Part shown: piece by piece, positions 42,397-51,591 of the stretch
How the letters are laid out: each line of letters starts with the position of its first letter
Numbering within the stretch: position 1 is the first letter of the stretch
NCBI GenBank assembly: GCA_903825315.1
Contig: CAIKAD010000001.1
Location: 434,001 to 498,000, forward strand
Length of the DNA stretch: 64,000 nt
From: an uncultured Candidatus Peregrinibacteria bacterium
GTDB taxonomy: Bacteria; Patescibacteriota; Gracilibacteria; Peribacterales; Peribacteraceae
Direction: 5' to 3'
Notes under the pieces: model-generated
Told to the model about the DNA's origin: nothing
What the model saw: only the letters and a program-made list of their open reading frames with translations
Database searches by the model: none
Made by a program: the position numbers and the translations under genes

Positions 42397-42404
42397 GTGC
42401 GGCG

Positions 42405-43205
42405 ATGATCCACTTCCTGCCATCAAGACCTGTTGTCCTGGAACTCTTCGGTTTCAGTATTCATTGGTACGGGCTTCTATATGTTCTTTCGTTCGTCATT
42501 GCCCTTACCCTCCTTCCCCGTCTGCAACGTTTGCGTGGATTGGATCTTTCGCGGGATACATGGCTGGATATTGTGGCTTGGTCCGTAGCAGGCGTCCTTG
42601 TGGGGGGGAGACTAGGGTTTGTCCTGCTCTATGAACCGCGTTACTTTCTAGAGCATCCGCTCCACGTCTTTGCGGTATGGGAAGGGGGGATGGCATCTCA
42701 CGGGGGGTTTATTGGTGTCAGCCTTGTCATCCTGTATATCAGCTGGAAGAACAGTATGAATGTCTGGCAGCTGGCGGATATTGCAACGGTACCTGGAGCG
42801 ATAGGGCTGGGGCTTGGGCGCATCGGAAATTTTATTAATCAGGAACTCTACGGCACAGTGACTACCCTACCATGGGGAGTGGTCTTTCCTGATGCTATAG
42901 GACCGCGGCATCCCATACAGATCTACGATTTCTTCCTGATGAGCTGCATTGCAGGTATCTGTCTCCTGATGCTCCGAAAAGGAATACCAGCCCAGCGTGG
43001 TCGTATCTTCGCCATCTTTCTGATGCTTTATGGCATCATCCGCTTCTGCCTCGAATATGTACGTGCACAGGACTATCCCTTCACCGTCATAGGACCTATT
43101 GTCCTTACGCGCGGACAGCTCTTTACACTTCCTCTGTTCTTCTTCGGAGTATTGCTTTGGTTCCTCCTGCCGCTTTATGCGGGTGATAGGGAAGCTTCTG
43201 CGTAG
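42405..43205 (+). CDS. lgt: Prolipoprotein diacylglyceryl transferase
   Basis: Lgt attaches diacylglycerol to the lipobox Cys of prelipoproteins. The product (266 aa) is a seven-helix membrane protein with the family signature GAIGLGLGRIGNFINQELYG and the HGGFIG motif, plus IRFCLEYVRAQD near the end. Likely substrates in the window are the lipobox proteins at 32.1, 38.3 and 50.7 kb. The start is set by TATACT (42391-42396). The 3' end overlaps the convergent rnhB gene by 31 nt. Confidence 0.94.
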   Translation: MIHFLPSRPVVLELFGFSIHWYGLLYVLSFVIALTLLPRLQRLRGLDLSRDTWLDIVAWSVAGVLVGGRLGFVLLYEPRYFLEHPLHVFAVWEGGMASHGGFIGVSLVILYISWKNSMNVWQLADIATVPGAIGLGLGRIGNFINQELYGTVTTLPWGVVFPDAIGPRHPIQIYDFFLMSCIAGICLLMLRKGIPAQRGRIFAIFLMLYGIIRFCLEYVRAQDYPFTVIGPIVLTRGQLFTLPLFFFGVLLWFLLPLYAGDREASA

Positions 43206-43822
43206 TGGATGCGTCTGCAGAACGTTCTACGGTGAATGGGGCACGGTCCGAGGGTGCGTATACAGCCGATGTGTTCCACGGAGCCATATCCCTTGTGAGA
43301 GGAAAACCCGTAACCCGGAAATACGCGATCCGAACGGACCATGATGCGATCCCGCGTAACCTTTGCGATGATTGATGCAGCAGCGATGCAGGCCTCGTGC
43401 TCGTCGCCGCGTATGATGGATGAGTGCGGAAGATCAAACCAGAAATGATCCCTTCCATCCACGAGGAGATAGGTTGGATTAGTGCATGCCTGAAGCTGAT
43501 GCACGGCCTTCTGCATTGCCAGCTCCGTAGCCGCAAGGATTCCTTTCTGATCAATAACGGAATGTGCGGAAATACCGATGCCGAACGCGCAGTGGGAAAT
43601 GATCCAGTTAAATGCCGTCGTGCGCTCTTCCGGGGTGAGCTGTTTGCTGTCCGCAATGAGAATATCTTTCTCCGGTTCCTGTTCAAACGGTGACCATCGG
43701 GGATGCACCCTTCCCCGTCGATAGAGAGGGTGAGGAAGAACGCAAGCTGCAGCGACAACAGGACCCGCAAGCGGGCCTCTTCCTGCTTCATCGATGCCAG
43801 CGATGATACGAATAGTAGGCAT
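43175..43822 (-). CDS. rnhB: Ribonuclease HII
   Basis: RNase HII removes ribonucleotides embedded in DNA. The product (215 aa) begins IRIIAGIDEAGRGPLAGPVV with the acidic D-E catalytic pair, continues with IADSKQLTPEERTTAF, YLLVDGRDHFW and the IAKVTRDRIM segment. A 13-residue insertion (RRGRVHPRWSPFEQEPEK region) enlarges the first loop. The 3' end overlaps the lgt gene by 31 nt on the opposite strand. Confidence 0.93.
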   Translation of the reverse strand: MPTIRIIAGIDEAGRGPLAGPVVAAACVLPHPLYRRGRVHPRWSPFEQEPEKDILIADSKQLTPEERTTAFNWIISHCAFGIGISAHSVIDQKGILAATELAMQKAVHQLQACTNPTYLLVDGRDHFWFDLPHSSIIRGDEHEACIAAASIIAKVTRDRIMVRSDRVFPGYGFSSHKGYGSVEHIGCIRTLGPCPIHRRTFCRRIHYAEASLSPA

Positions 43823-43842
43823 TAATCACTGCAGTGTCAGCT

Positions 43843-45183
43843 CTATTGATGAAACATTTTCTCCAGCATTGCGTGGGCAATTTCACGTTCATTCCAGGGA
43901 ACCTGTCCCGATGACGTCATCATGGTTGTATCGCTCCCTTTCCCGCTCAGAAGAACTGCATCTCCTTCACGGGCCAATGTAAATATTTTCCTCAATGCAT
44001 CCGTTCTATTCGATATACGTTCTGCCTGTACCTTGTTCTGATCAATTCCAGCCCACACATCGTCTATGATTTTCTCCGGATCTTCGTTGTAGGGATCTTC
44101 GTTGGTTACAATAACGATGTCCGCAAGATCACTGCAGATCTTTCCTACAAGCGGTCGTTTTTCGCGCATACGGTTCCCACAACTCCCCGTAAGGACGAGG
44201 AGGCGTTTGCCTGGCTGGAGTGTAGTGCGCAAGGCAGTGAGAGTCTTCTCATACGATGCCGGTGTTACCGTAAAATCCACATAAACTGAAAAGTTCTGCG
44301 GCCCGCCGATTCTCTCCATCCGTCCAGGAACACCAGTATAACTCCGGAGGAGGGAAGATGACTGCTCAGGGGATATCCCAGCTCCTAATGCACATCCAAT
44401 GGCACTGAGGGCATTTTCCAGATTGAACGTACCGGGAACGGGCAGCACAAGTGAACAGGTATGGGCTGCATTTGATCCCGCTTCACGTACATGGATTACC
44501 GCTGATGTTGAATCCGGCTTTGCACTGATGTCTGACAGCCAGAGGAGGGTTTCGTTTGCATCGAGCCGGAAGGAGACAGGGGGTTCCTGTTCCATATAGA
44601 TCACTGTTCTGGAGGAACTGTACTTTTTGAAAAGAGGATATGTTTCATCTTCAAAATGAAGAACTTTCGTTCCATTGGGTCGGAGCATGCGGAATAAAAT
44701 TCCTTTGTCTTTACGATAACGTTCCATGGATTTGTGGTAATCGAGGTGTTCCGGTGAAGTATTGGTAATGCCGGCTATAGCAGGGAATGTCCACGCCGAC
44801 CTCCCTTGAACGAGTCCATGGGATGAGTATTCGAGTACGGCATGTGTGCATCCTTCGCTTTGCAGGAGGCGCAAAAAACGCTGAATGGCAAATGGAGACG
44901 GGGAAGTCTTCTGTGTTGCATTCCATGTCGTCTTCCCGTTCACTTCAAAGAAAGCCGTGGAGAGGGAACCGGCCTTCAATCCTGACTGGCGGAGGATGTG
45001 TGAGACCATTCCAACTGTGGTCGTCTTTCCATCCGTTCCCGTTATGCCGATAACCGTAAGACGACGGGCAGGAAAGCCGTAGCGCAGAGCGGCAACGAAA
45101 GACTTTGCGCGATGCCAGGAGAGACGGACAAGGCCCCGCTCCGGAAAGAGCCGTTTGATGTGGCGGATGAGAATACGAATCAT
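43843..45183 (-). CDS. Mur ligase family protein (MurE-like, short N-terminus)
   Basis: Mur ligases add amino acids to UDP-MurNAc peptides. The product (446 aa) has the central ATP-binding domain (VIGITGTDGKTTTVGMV, SSHGLVQGR, NTSPEHLDYHKSMERYRKDK) and the C-terminal domain (TGVPGRMERIG, VLTGSCGNRMREKRPL, NEDPYNEDPEKIIDDV). The P-loop lies at residue 49, versus about 110 in MurE, so most of the UDP-binding N-terminal domain is missing. The DNPR motif that selects diaminopimelate reads NEDPYNED, so the amino acid added is uncertain. Its ATG overlaps the stop of the upstream riboflavin kinase gene (ATGA). Confidence 0.78.
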   Translation of the reverse strand: MIRILIRHIKRLFPERGLVRLSWHRAKSFVAALRYGFPARRLTVIGITGTDGKTTTVGMVSHILRQSGLKAGSLSTAFFEVNGKTTWNATQKTSPSPFAIQRFLRLLQSEGCTHAVLEYSSHGLVQGRSAWTFPAIAGITNTSPEHLDYHKSMERYRKDKGILFRMLRPNGTKVLHFEDETYPLFKKYSSSRTVIYMEQEPPVSFRLDANETLLWLSDISAKPDSTSAVIHVREAGSNAAHTCSLVLPVPGTFNLENALSAIGCALGAGISPEQSSSLLRSYTGVPGRMERIGGPQNFSVYVDFTVTPASYEKTLTALRTTLQPGKRLLVLTGSCGNRMREKRPLVGKICSDLADIVIVTNEDPYNEDPEKIIDDVWAGIDQNKVQAERISNRTDALRKIFTLAREGDAVLLSGKGSDTTMMTSSGQVPWNEREIAHAMLEKMFHQ

Positions 45184-45587
45184 GCGCCCGGGGATGATAC
45201 CCCCAAAATCTCTCGTGCCACATGGATATCAGCCTCCATTTGCTGCAGCAGGGCTTCACGGCTTGGAAAATCAGCTATGTCGCGCAGGAATTGTATAACG
45301 GCAACAGTAAGCCTCATTGGGCTATGGGCAATCGTTCTGTCGATCAAATGCACTTCACAGGATGGGGAATCTTTAAAAACCGGTCGCGGTCCGTAATGCA
45401 TTACAGCTGGGATAGATTCACCTTCATCTTCTAGCTGCGCAAAGCATGCGTACACACCATTGAGAAGTTCTTGAGGAACATCATTATATTGCAGATTAAT
45501 GGTGGGTGTGCCGATGCTCCGTCCACGATGTGATCCTTTAACAACCTGCGCTGAGAATACAAGAGATGAAATACGGGAAGGCATCAT
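45180..45587 (-). CDS. Stand-alone riboflavin kinase domain protein
   Basis: The product (135 aa) matches the riboflavin kinase module of RibF: VKGSHRGRSIGTPTINLQ (the G-R-x-I/L-G-x-P-T motif), LLNGVYACFAQLED, AVMHYGPRPVF, CEVHLIDR and QFLRDIADFPSREALLQQM. It would phosphorylate riboflavin to FMN. The N-terminal FAD synthetase half of bifunctional RibF is absent, so FAD must come from another gene or from outside. The start is one of two adjacent Met (45587 or 45584). It is translationally coupled to the Mur ligase gene. Confidence 0.8.
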   Translation of the reverse strand: MMPSRISSLVFSAQVVKGSHRGRSIGTPTINLQYNDVPQELLNGVYACFAQLEDEGESIPAVMHYGPRPVFKDSPSCEVHLIDRTIAHSPMRLTVAVIQFLRDIADFPSREALLQQMEADIHVAREILGVSSPGA

Positions 45588-45645
45588 AGATTCTCTACCA
45601 CTGTACAATATATTTTCTAAACATACATCTCCTAACCGCTTACCG

Positions 45646-46116
45646 TTATGTTGAGGGATTGAGAGTACGTGGGACATTCAAAGCTGCTACACAGCCAGTT
45701 TGGGCCAGATACAAACCGCGAATGCTGACAAGAAGAGCGGCATTCTGATCCGGAGTTCCCTGGTAATTCATGATGCCCATATCCGCGGCTATGGAGTGTC
45801 GAGAGGTAAACGATGAGGATAAGCCAATACTCACCATGGTATCCTTGAGTGTTGCATCAAGCGGTATGACGGGAACGGACGTGCACACTGGGATTGTGAC
45901 CGTAGTCGGAACGACAGGAAGTTCATGGGGCAGGGAATCGATTATCAGAGGATGCATAGGATTCTTCATTACGATTTTGGGAGGCTTTCCCCAAGGTTTT
46001 TCCAGTAATGTTATCGTGGATAATTCATCCGTTACGCTCTTCTGTAGCAGAGCGGCGGCGGTTGCAAACACACTGCACGTGACGAGGAAGATGATGGAAA
46101 AAGAAATCGCTCTCAT
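45646..46116 (-). CDS. Secreted hypothetical protein (156 aa)
   Basis: The N-terminus MRAISFSIIFLVTCSVFATA is a signal peptide or signal anchor. The exported part is Pro/Val-rich, with two Cys (IPVCTSVPV and QTGCVAALN), and ends with a segment SIGLSSSFTSRHSIAADMGIMNYQGTPDQNAALLVSIRG in several parts that looks like a small conserved repeat domain. I do not recognise it. The ATG overlaps the stop of an upstream small membrane-protein gene (ATGA), which indicates a two-gene operon. Confidence 0.6.
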   Translation of the reverse strand: MRAISFSIIFLVTCSVFATAAALLQKSVTDELSTITLLEKPWGKPPKIVMKNPMHPLIIDSLPHELPVVPTTVTIPVCTSVPVIPLDATLKDTMVSIGLSSSFTSRHSIAADMGIMNYQGTPDQNAALLVSIRGLYLAQTGCVAALNVPRTLNPST

Positions 46117-46238
46117 TTGTACTTTCGCGACCGCAAGCGGTACACGAGTGACCGGTATTTCTGAATTCCTGTGCTGCCGGCAATAATCGTCAGGTGAATG
46201 ATGAGTGATAGGCCGAAGAATTGTGCAACGGGAAGCAT
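46113..46238 (-). CDS. Small membrane protein (41 aa) upstream of the secreted protein
   Basis: The ATG-started frame encodes one helix (MLPVAQFFGLSLIIHLTIIAG) and a very basic tail (QKYRSLVYRLRSRKYK). Its stop codon shares bases with the ATG of the next gene (ATGA, 46113-46116), the strongest argument that it is translated. A TTG start at 46340 would give 75 aa. The function is unknown; a partner of the exported protein behind it is a guess from coupling. Confidence 0.5.
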   Translation of the reverse strand: MLPVAQFFGLSLIIHLTIIAGSTGIQKYRSLVYRLRSRKYK

Positions 46239-46502
46239 GAAATCTGGAAACGGTACAATAACCACTGCCGACTTTTTTATTCTGGGGGGAAAGTAGTTGA
46301 GGCAATCCGTCCAGCGAGAGCGTGGTGGACACGTGTGCAACAGTGAGCTGAACTTGAAGACGTCACGAAGAAGAAGTCCTTACAAAAACTAGTCATGATT
46401 GACATATGTATTTCTGTAACCTGGTATACATATATTGAATATTCAATGCGTAAGGTACTATTAACCGATCATTACGAACTGTTACTCAGGATGATTGGAA
46501 TG

Positions 46503-46508
46503 TACAAT
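46503..46508 (+). promoter_or_regulatory. -10 element of tRNA-Ser(TGA)
   Basis: TACAAT ends exactly 6 nt before the first base of the mature tRNA, so the transcript should start at or next to base 1. Confidence 0.6.
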
Positions 46509-46514
46509 GCATGT

Positions 46515-46604
46515 GGAGGGATGGCCGAGTGGTTGAAGGCGACGGACTTGAAATCCGTTAGACCCTTACGGGTCTCGTGGGTTCGAATCCCACTCCCTCC
46601 GCCA
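46515..46604 (+). tRNA. tRNA-Ser (anticodon TGA)
   Basis: Class II fold: acceptor GGAGGGA/TCCCTCC, D-arm GCCGAGTGGTTGAAGGC, anticodon stem ACGGA/TCCGT with loop CTTGAAA, long variable arm (GACCCTTACGGGTC), T-loop TTCGAAT, encoded CCA. Confidence 0.96.
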
Positions 46605-46665
46605 GTAATGTTTGCACATAAACAGCATGTTTCCTTTGCGAATAGGGGAGGGTACGATGCATCTC

Positions 46666-48204
46666 ATGAAAAAGAGCCGCATTGTTCTCCTGTGTCTGAC
46701 AGCGGTGATGCTTTTTGCGGGAATCGTGAGTTACCGGGATTACGGCATTTCCTGGGATGAGCCCAACATGTTCAACGTTGGACAGTATGCATACAACGCC
46801 GTATTTAACGGACAACCCTGGGCAACGGACCAGGGACAACGCTACTACGGGACGACGGTAGAGCTTGCCCTCCATGCCATTCAGGTAATGACCGGACTCA
46901 CCGACCCTGCGGATATTTTTGCCCAGCGCCATTTCTTTACCTACCTCATTTTCGTATTTGGTGTTTTGGTGTTCTTCTTCCTCGTGAAGCATGTGTTTGA
47001 AAGTGAGACGCTTGGCGTAGTGGGATCTTTAATGCTGTTTCTGTCTCCCGTGATATTCGGGCATGCATTCTTTAATAGCCGTGACGTTCCCAATCTCGTC
47101 TTCTTCACGCTGTGTATGTATACGCTCATACGGCTGTTAGAAGAACGTTCACTTACTTGGGTATTGCTCCACGCGGCTGCGACGGCACTTCTCCTGAGTA
47201 CGCGCATAACGGGTCTTATGCTCGTGGGGATGACCGGATTATTTCTGTTTCTAGATCTTTTGTTAGAATGGAGATCGGAAGGTACGATTTGGAAGACATC
47301 ATTCCTCGGAATCGTTTACCTGGTACTCGCAGCACTCGGAACCATTGCACTGTGGCCATTTCTCTGGGAGAACCCCGTCAGTCACTTTCTCGAGGCGTAT
47401 CGATGGAGTACGCAGCTACCCCCAGGAGGTTTCTACATGGGGGCAAAAATGGTGGGTGTGATATGGCACTACATTCCTGTCTGGATCGCTATTACCACGC
47501 CACCGCTCTATACGTTTGCTTTCTTTGTCGGATGCGCGAGCATTGTTACTGTTTTCATGAAGAAGAATATTCGACGTGCATACGTCCAAGTGCGGCTTTG
47601 GCTGCTGGTAGCCGCATGGCTAATTCTTCCCATTGCAGCAGTCGTCGTACTCCAGCAGGGGATTCATGGCGGATACAGGCATGTGTTCTTTGTCTATCCC
47701 GCTTTCCTGCTCTTTGCCGTAGAGGGTTGCCGGGCCGCATATGCTGCCGTCACCTCCTTGAAGAATGAAAAGGTTGCCGTGTACGGTTCCAGGGCGCTTT
47801 GGGGTGTTCTGGTTTTATCCTTCCTGAATACCGCAGCTTGGATGGTTCGCAATCATCCGGAAGAACATCTCTACTTCTCCATTCCCGCACGTCTGGTAGA
47901 AGGGAACTTTGAGCTGGATTACTGGGGTTTGACGTTTCGAAAAGGATTTGACTACGTTCTTTCATCGGATTCGCGTCCACTGGTTTCCATTTATCCTACG
48001 AGCAGTCCCGGTTGGTCCACAATGAATGTACTGACTCCGGAGCAGAGACAGCGTGTCCAGTTGGTCAACGATGTCAACCAAGCCGATTATGTTCTCGATA
48101 ACTACAGGGATCACGATTACACACATACCTTCCAAAAGGATAAAGAAGTGCATGCGGTTACCGTGGACGGCTTGAAGGTGCTCAGTGTCTACAAGATGCG
48201 ATGA
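46666..48204 (+). CDS. GT39/PMT-type membrane glycosyltransferase
   Basis: The product (512 aa) has about eleven membrane helices. After helix 1 comes RDYGISWDEPNMF, with the Asp-Glu of the large GT-C superfamily (ArnT/PMT-like), and NSRDVPNLVFF lies in the second loop. These enzymes transfer sugars from polyprenyl-phosphate carriers to proteins or lipids on the outer face of the membrane. Donor and acceptor are unknown. The start at 46666 is fixed by TACGAT (46653-46658) ending 7 nt before ATG. It ends 3 nt before the convergent transketolase gene. Confidence 0.8.
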   Translation: MKKSRIVLLCLTAVMLFAGIVSYRDYGISWDEPNMFNVGQYAYNAVFNGQPWATDQGQRYYGTTVELALHAIQVMTGLTDPADIFAQRHFFTYLIFVFGVLVFFFLVKHVFESETLGVVGSLMLFLSPVIFGHAFFNSRDVPNLVFFTLCMYTLIRLLEERSLTWVLLHAAATALLLSTRITGLMLVGMTGLFLFLDLLLEWRSEGTIWKTSFLGIVYLVLAALGTIALWPFLWENPVSHFLEAYRWSTQLPPGGFYMGAKMVGVIWHYIPVWIAITTPPLYTFAFFVGCASIVTVFMKKNIRRAYVQVRLWLLVAAWLILPIAAVVVLQQGIHGGYRHVFFVYPAFLLFAVEGCRAAYAAVTSLKNEKVAVYGSRALWGVLVLSFLNTAAWMVRNHPEEHLYFSIPARLVEGNFELDYWGLTFRKGFDYVLSSDSRPLVSIYPTSSPGWSTMNVLTPEQRQRVQLVNDVNQADYVLDNYRDHDYTHTFQKDKEVHAVTVDGLKVLSVYKMR

Positions 48205-48207
48205 GGC

Positions 48208-50499
48208 TCATCCTTCCAGGATCTTCTTGAGCTTTTCGTCCGCAGGCAGTTTATCCAGAGAAATAGCACGTTTGCGCCACACCTCACGAAGCTGCTTAAG
48301 GTAGACCTTGTCAGCCAGGATACGGTCAATGAACGGCTGGACGCTGTTTCTGAATCTGCTCTGCTTCTGATTGTTCGCAAGCGCGTACAGAACAGTAACA
48401 AGAACATCCTCACCCCCGCACACTTCGGACCGCACTTCGTCTTGAACGGCATTCATGATGCTCTCTACGTCCAGTCCGGCGAGGAACTTAAGATCTTCAG
48501 CCGTTCCGGACGGGAAGTAGTGGTTGACGCCCAAGCGGCGGAGCGACGTGAGGAGCTGGAAATCCGCTATGACATCCGCAACCTGCGATGCGAGGCCCCC
48601 TTCACTGTTATGGTCTTCGACGACGATCAAGTGGATAGTTTCCAGTGCAGCCTGAAGGATTGCAGCAGCATCAAGCGGCCGGATGGTGGAGACGTTGAGG
48701 ACGCGCACCTGGATCTTCTCTTCGGCCAGCAGGCGGTCTGCGGCGGCAATGGCATCGTGGACGGCAATGCCCGTCGCGATGATCGTTGCACGGTCTGTTT
48801 CGTCACCGGCGCCGCGGACAATGTCTGCTTTTCCGTCGAATACGTAGTCTTTTCCATAGATGACTTCGCCTTTGGGCGTTTTGAGCTGTTCGTGACCGGT
48901 ACGCGGAAAGAATGCGTAGACACTCTCCTTGCCCTGTGCGACGAGCTGGAAAGCTTTTTCCGCTGCAGCTGCCGCCTGATTACTGTCCACGGGCATCCAT
49001 ATCTGCGTGTTATCAAAGGGAATGTTGAGGTAGTTGCGATCCTGGTGCGTCTCCCCGTCCTCGCCGACACTCAATCCTGTATGCGTACAGTCATTAAGGA
49101 TCGAACAAGGAAGGTGAGCGGAGTTGATATCGATGAGTCGTGCATTGGCGCGTGCTTCATTAGTACCGAAAGCAGCGAAAGTGTATGTGACGGGTAGGAA
49201 ACCTGATTGGCGGAGTCCGGAAGCGACCATGTACATATTGGCCTCGGCAGCGCCGCAGTTTATAACGCGCTCGGGGAATTCCTTTTCTACTGCATCAAAT
49301 CCTCCTGAGCCTGCCAAGTCTCCGTGCAGGACGATGATGCGGGGATCGGCTTTCATAAGGGCCTTAATATGAACTGCGCCAAAATCCCTCCGTGCGGCGC
49401 CTTTCTTATCCGTTATAGTTCTCTCAATGGCTGGTGGCGGAGAAAGAGGTTCGGAAGCAAGTGGTGCGTTGGCTGCACGCGCAGCGAGACGCACGAGGTG
49501 GCGTTCGTACGTCGCCACAAGTTCGTCGAGGGGTCGGAGCTTCTTAATTTCCTCCTCCGCAGCGCTGTCTTTCATGGGCGCACCATGGAACTCGGCTGAT
49601 CCAGCATTCGCCGCTCTCTCCATCGTTTCCAGGCCGTATCCCATTGTTGTGTAGTAGCAGAGAAAGATGGGGCGACCGCGCCCCACGAGAGCGTCGGCAA
49701 TGTCGAGAGCAGCCTCCACTTGTGCAGGATCATTTCCATTCTGCACCTCAATCACACGCCAGCCCATGGATTGGAATATTGCGGCAAGGTCTGCGGCAGC
49801 AACGTGTGAAGGAACGCCGGAAAGCTGCACGTCGTTTACATCTGCATGGACCATGAGATGGTCCAGCTTTAGCTTGGAAGCCATGCGTGCAGCTTCCAAA
49901 ATCTGTCCTTCCTGCGCATCTCCGTCACCGATCAGGACGTCCGTCACACCGCTCTTCCCGAGCATCTTCCAGCCCAGTGCATGTCCCACGCCGCTGGAGA
50001 GACCTTTTCCGAGAGGGCCGAAACCAAAAGGTATATCGCCGATACCTGCTTCGACATGTCCAGGAAGACCGTTAGGCGTGCGAAAGTTATCGATGATGGA
50101 TTGTGGCGATTTGAGGCGAGCGTCGTTGGTCCCTTTTCCGCCAAGGTACTGGAGGCCGTAAGCAAGGATGGAAAGGTGCCCTGCGCTCATGCGAAGAGCA
50201 GCATCCTGGTGCGGATCGCGGCGTCGCACGATTCCATAGCAGAATGTAAATGCAGACAGCGGACCGCCTGGATGGCCGGACTTGTGTTTGCGTGGTGCTT
50301 CAATTGCCAGCCATTTCATGATGTCATGTGAAACGGCATAGGCTTCCGTCTCATCTGGAAGTAGTTGCTTTGCCTCTTCCGGTCCAACCCAAACGCGCGG
50401 TGCTTCACTTTCCGAAGAAAGGATGCGCTGAAGGGAAAGGGGAACGACGGAAGGTTCTTTACCGAGCAGGTCCTTAGAGCGGGGTCGGGAGCGGGGCAT
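48208..50499 (-). CDS. tkt: Transketolase
   Basis: Transketolase moves two-carbon units between sugar phosphates using thiamine diphosphate. The product (763 aa) is a full-length single chain: APRKHKSGHPGGPLSAFTF, GPLGKGLSSGVGHALG, the ThDP motif VLIGDGDAQEGQILEAARMA with HADVNDVQ, the pyrimidine domain (VLHGDLAGSGGFDAVEKEFP, INCGAAEANMYMVASGLRQ) and a C-terminal domain. It is longer than the usual 660-700 aa, by an N-terminal extension and a C-terminal helical tail. With TalC at 53.2 kb it supplies the non-oxidative pentose phosphate pathway. Leader is C/T-rich. Confidence 0.93.
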   Translation of the reverse strand: MPRSRPRSKDLLGKEPSVVPLSLQRILSSESEAPRVWVGPEEAKQLLPDETEAYAVSHDIMKWLAIEAPRKHKSGHPGGPLSAFTFCYGIVRRRDPHQDAALRMSAGHLSILAYGLQYLGGKGTNDARLKSPQSIIDNFRTPNGLPGHVEAGIGDIPFGFGPLGKGLSSGVGHALGWKMLGKSGVTDVLIGDGDAQEGQILEAARMASKLKLDHLMVHADVNDVQLSGVPSHVAAADLAAIFQSMGWRVIEVQNGNDPAQVEAALDIADALVGRGRPIFLCYYTTMGYGLETMERAANAGSAEFHGAPMKDSAAEEEIKKLRPLDELVATYERHLVRLAARAANAPLASEPLSPPPAIERTITDKKGAARRDFGAVHIKALMKADPRIIVLHGDLAGSGGFDAVEKEFPERVINCGAAEANMYMVASGLRQSGFLPVTYTFAAFGTNEARANARLIDINSAHLPCSILNDCTHTGLSVGEDGETHQDRNYLNIPFDNTQIWMPVDSNQAAAAAEKAFQLVAQGKESVYAFFPRTGHEQLKTPKGEVIYGKDYVFDGKADIVRGAGDETDRATIIATGIAVHDAIAAADRLLAEEKIQVRVLNVSTIRPLDAAAILQAALETIHLIVVEDHNSEGGLASQVADVIADFQLLTSLRRLGVNHYFPSGTAEDLKFLAGLDVESIMNAVQDEVRSEVCGGEDVLVTVLYALANNQKQSRFRNSVQPFIDRILADKVYLKQLREVWRKRAISLDKLPADEKLKKILEG

Positions 50500-50714
50500 G
50501 TGCGAGGAAGGATGAGAGTGAAGAAAGTGTATTCTGCGCAGAAAGATGCGTAAAGACAGGTCGTAATTTGATATTTGACTGTTTAGTAATACATTGTATC
50601 AAGATTCCATAAAGATTCTTGATTGATGCCTGTTTACGCATCTGCAAAAAACTGTTTGAACTTTCCAATGCATGAAAGGATCCTGAACAAGTATTCTTCG
50701 AGCCGGATACAGGA

Positions 50715-51494
50715 TCACGGAGTAACCACCAGCATCGTTTTCTTCCCGGTCCGAATCTCTTCCTTCACACCTGCCCAATCATGAATAGCGCTGAGGAGGA
50801 CATGCTTGTCATAGACAAAATTCTGCCCTCGCTTTGTCCCAGGATCGTTCGTGATGAACCTGCCATCGTCATATCCCGTGATCACCAGCATGTGGTACCA
50901 GGGTCCTGTGCCGGAAAAGTAGGGATTGCCCAGTTCTCGTCCTGCAGCGGGAACAATAACAGGAATCCCATCCTGAAGTTGCGCTTCAATGGATTCCACT
51001 GAGACGGGTGCTGATGTTGTATAGGAAAAGCCATAATACTCCTTTGCTATCGTTCCAAGTTGTTCCGCAGTGAGGTCTTCTGCATATCCGTGTTCAAGTT
51101 CCCACGCAATGAGCTTCTGTAGTTCCACTTCTGCGTTCTCTCGGGAGAGAGGCTGCTGTTTCCAATAGTGAGCAACCATAATAAGAGACATTTCTTCACA
51201 TGATTCTTCGTGTAACTGATCCCAATGTGCCTGGGGTGCCTGTGGAGAGAAGGGGACTGTGATGACGAGACTTGATGGCAGCACCGAAGACTTTGAAGAA
51301 GCATCGGAGGTGGCGTGAGATGAAAACGATGACGTGTTTATGGTTATTTGTTTTGATGAGGAGTGCGGACGGGGAATAACCATATCGATTCCCCGAACGT
51401 CTGCGCGATATGCATTTGATGCACACGCTGTAAGCAGTAGTGAAACTACTGCGAAGAAATGCCAATGAATGAGAGACGAACCGTATTTCTTCAC
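50715..51494 (-). CDS. Lipoprotein with C39-like cysteine peptidase domain
   Basis: The product (259 aa) starts at a GTG, because TACACT (51501-51506) ends exactly 6 nt before it; this gives a lipoprotein signal (HFFAVVSLLLTACAS, lipobox L-T-A-C). After a Ser-rich linker comes a peptidase C39-like domain with catalytic Cys in HEESCEEMSLIM, His in WYHMLVITGYD and Asp in TNDPGTKRG. Such domains are extracellular cysteine peptidases or inactive relatives; substrate unknown. It is divergent from an SLH-cupredoxin protein gene, with a palindrome between them. Confidence 0.8.
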   Translation of the reverse strand: MKKYGSSLIHWHFFAVVSLLLTACASNAYRADVRGIDMVIPRPHSSSKQITINTSSFSSHATSDASSKSSVLPSSLVITVPFSPQAPQAHWDQLHEESCEEMSLIMVAHYWKQQPLSRENAEVELQKLIAWELEHGYAEDLTAEQLGTIAKEYYGFSYTTSAPVSVESIEAQLQDGIPVIVPAAGRELGNPYFSGTGPWYHMLVITGYDDGRFITNDPGTKRGQNFVYDKHVLLSAIHDWAGVKEEIRTGKKTMLVVTP

Positions 51495-51591
51495 ATCATC
51501 AGTGTACACATATGGTTCGTATAATTCTTCATGTAATAGAGCATGTACCCGAAGAACTGTACGAGAAACGCCAGCAAACCGTCTACGCATA

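Noticed and set aside
48442-49197. 251-codon open frame on the plus strand
   Set aside because: It lies antisense to transketolase and has no recognisable features.
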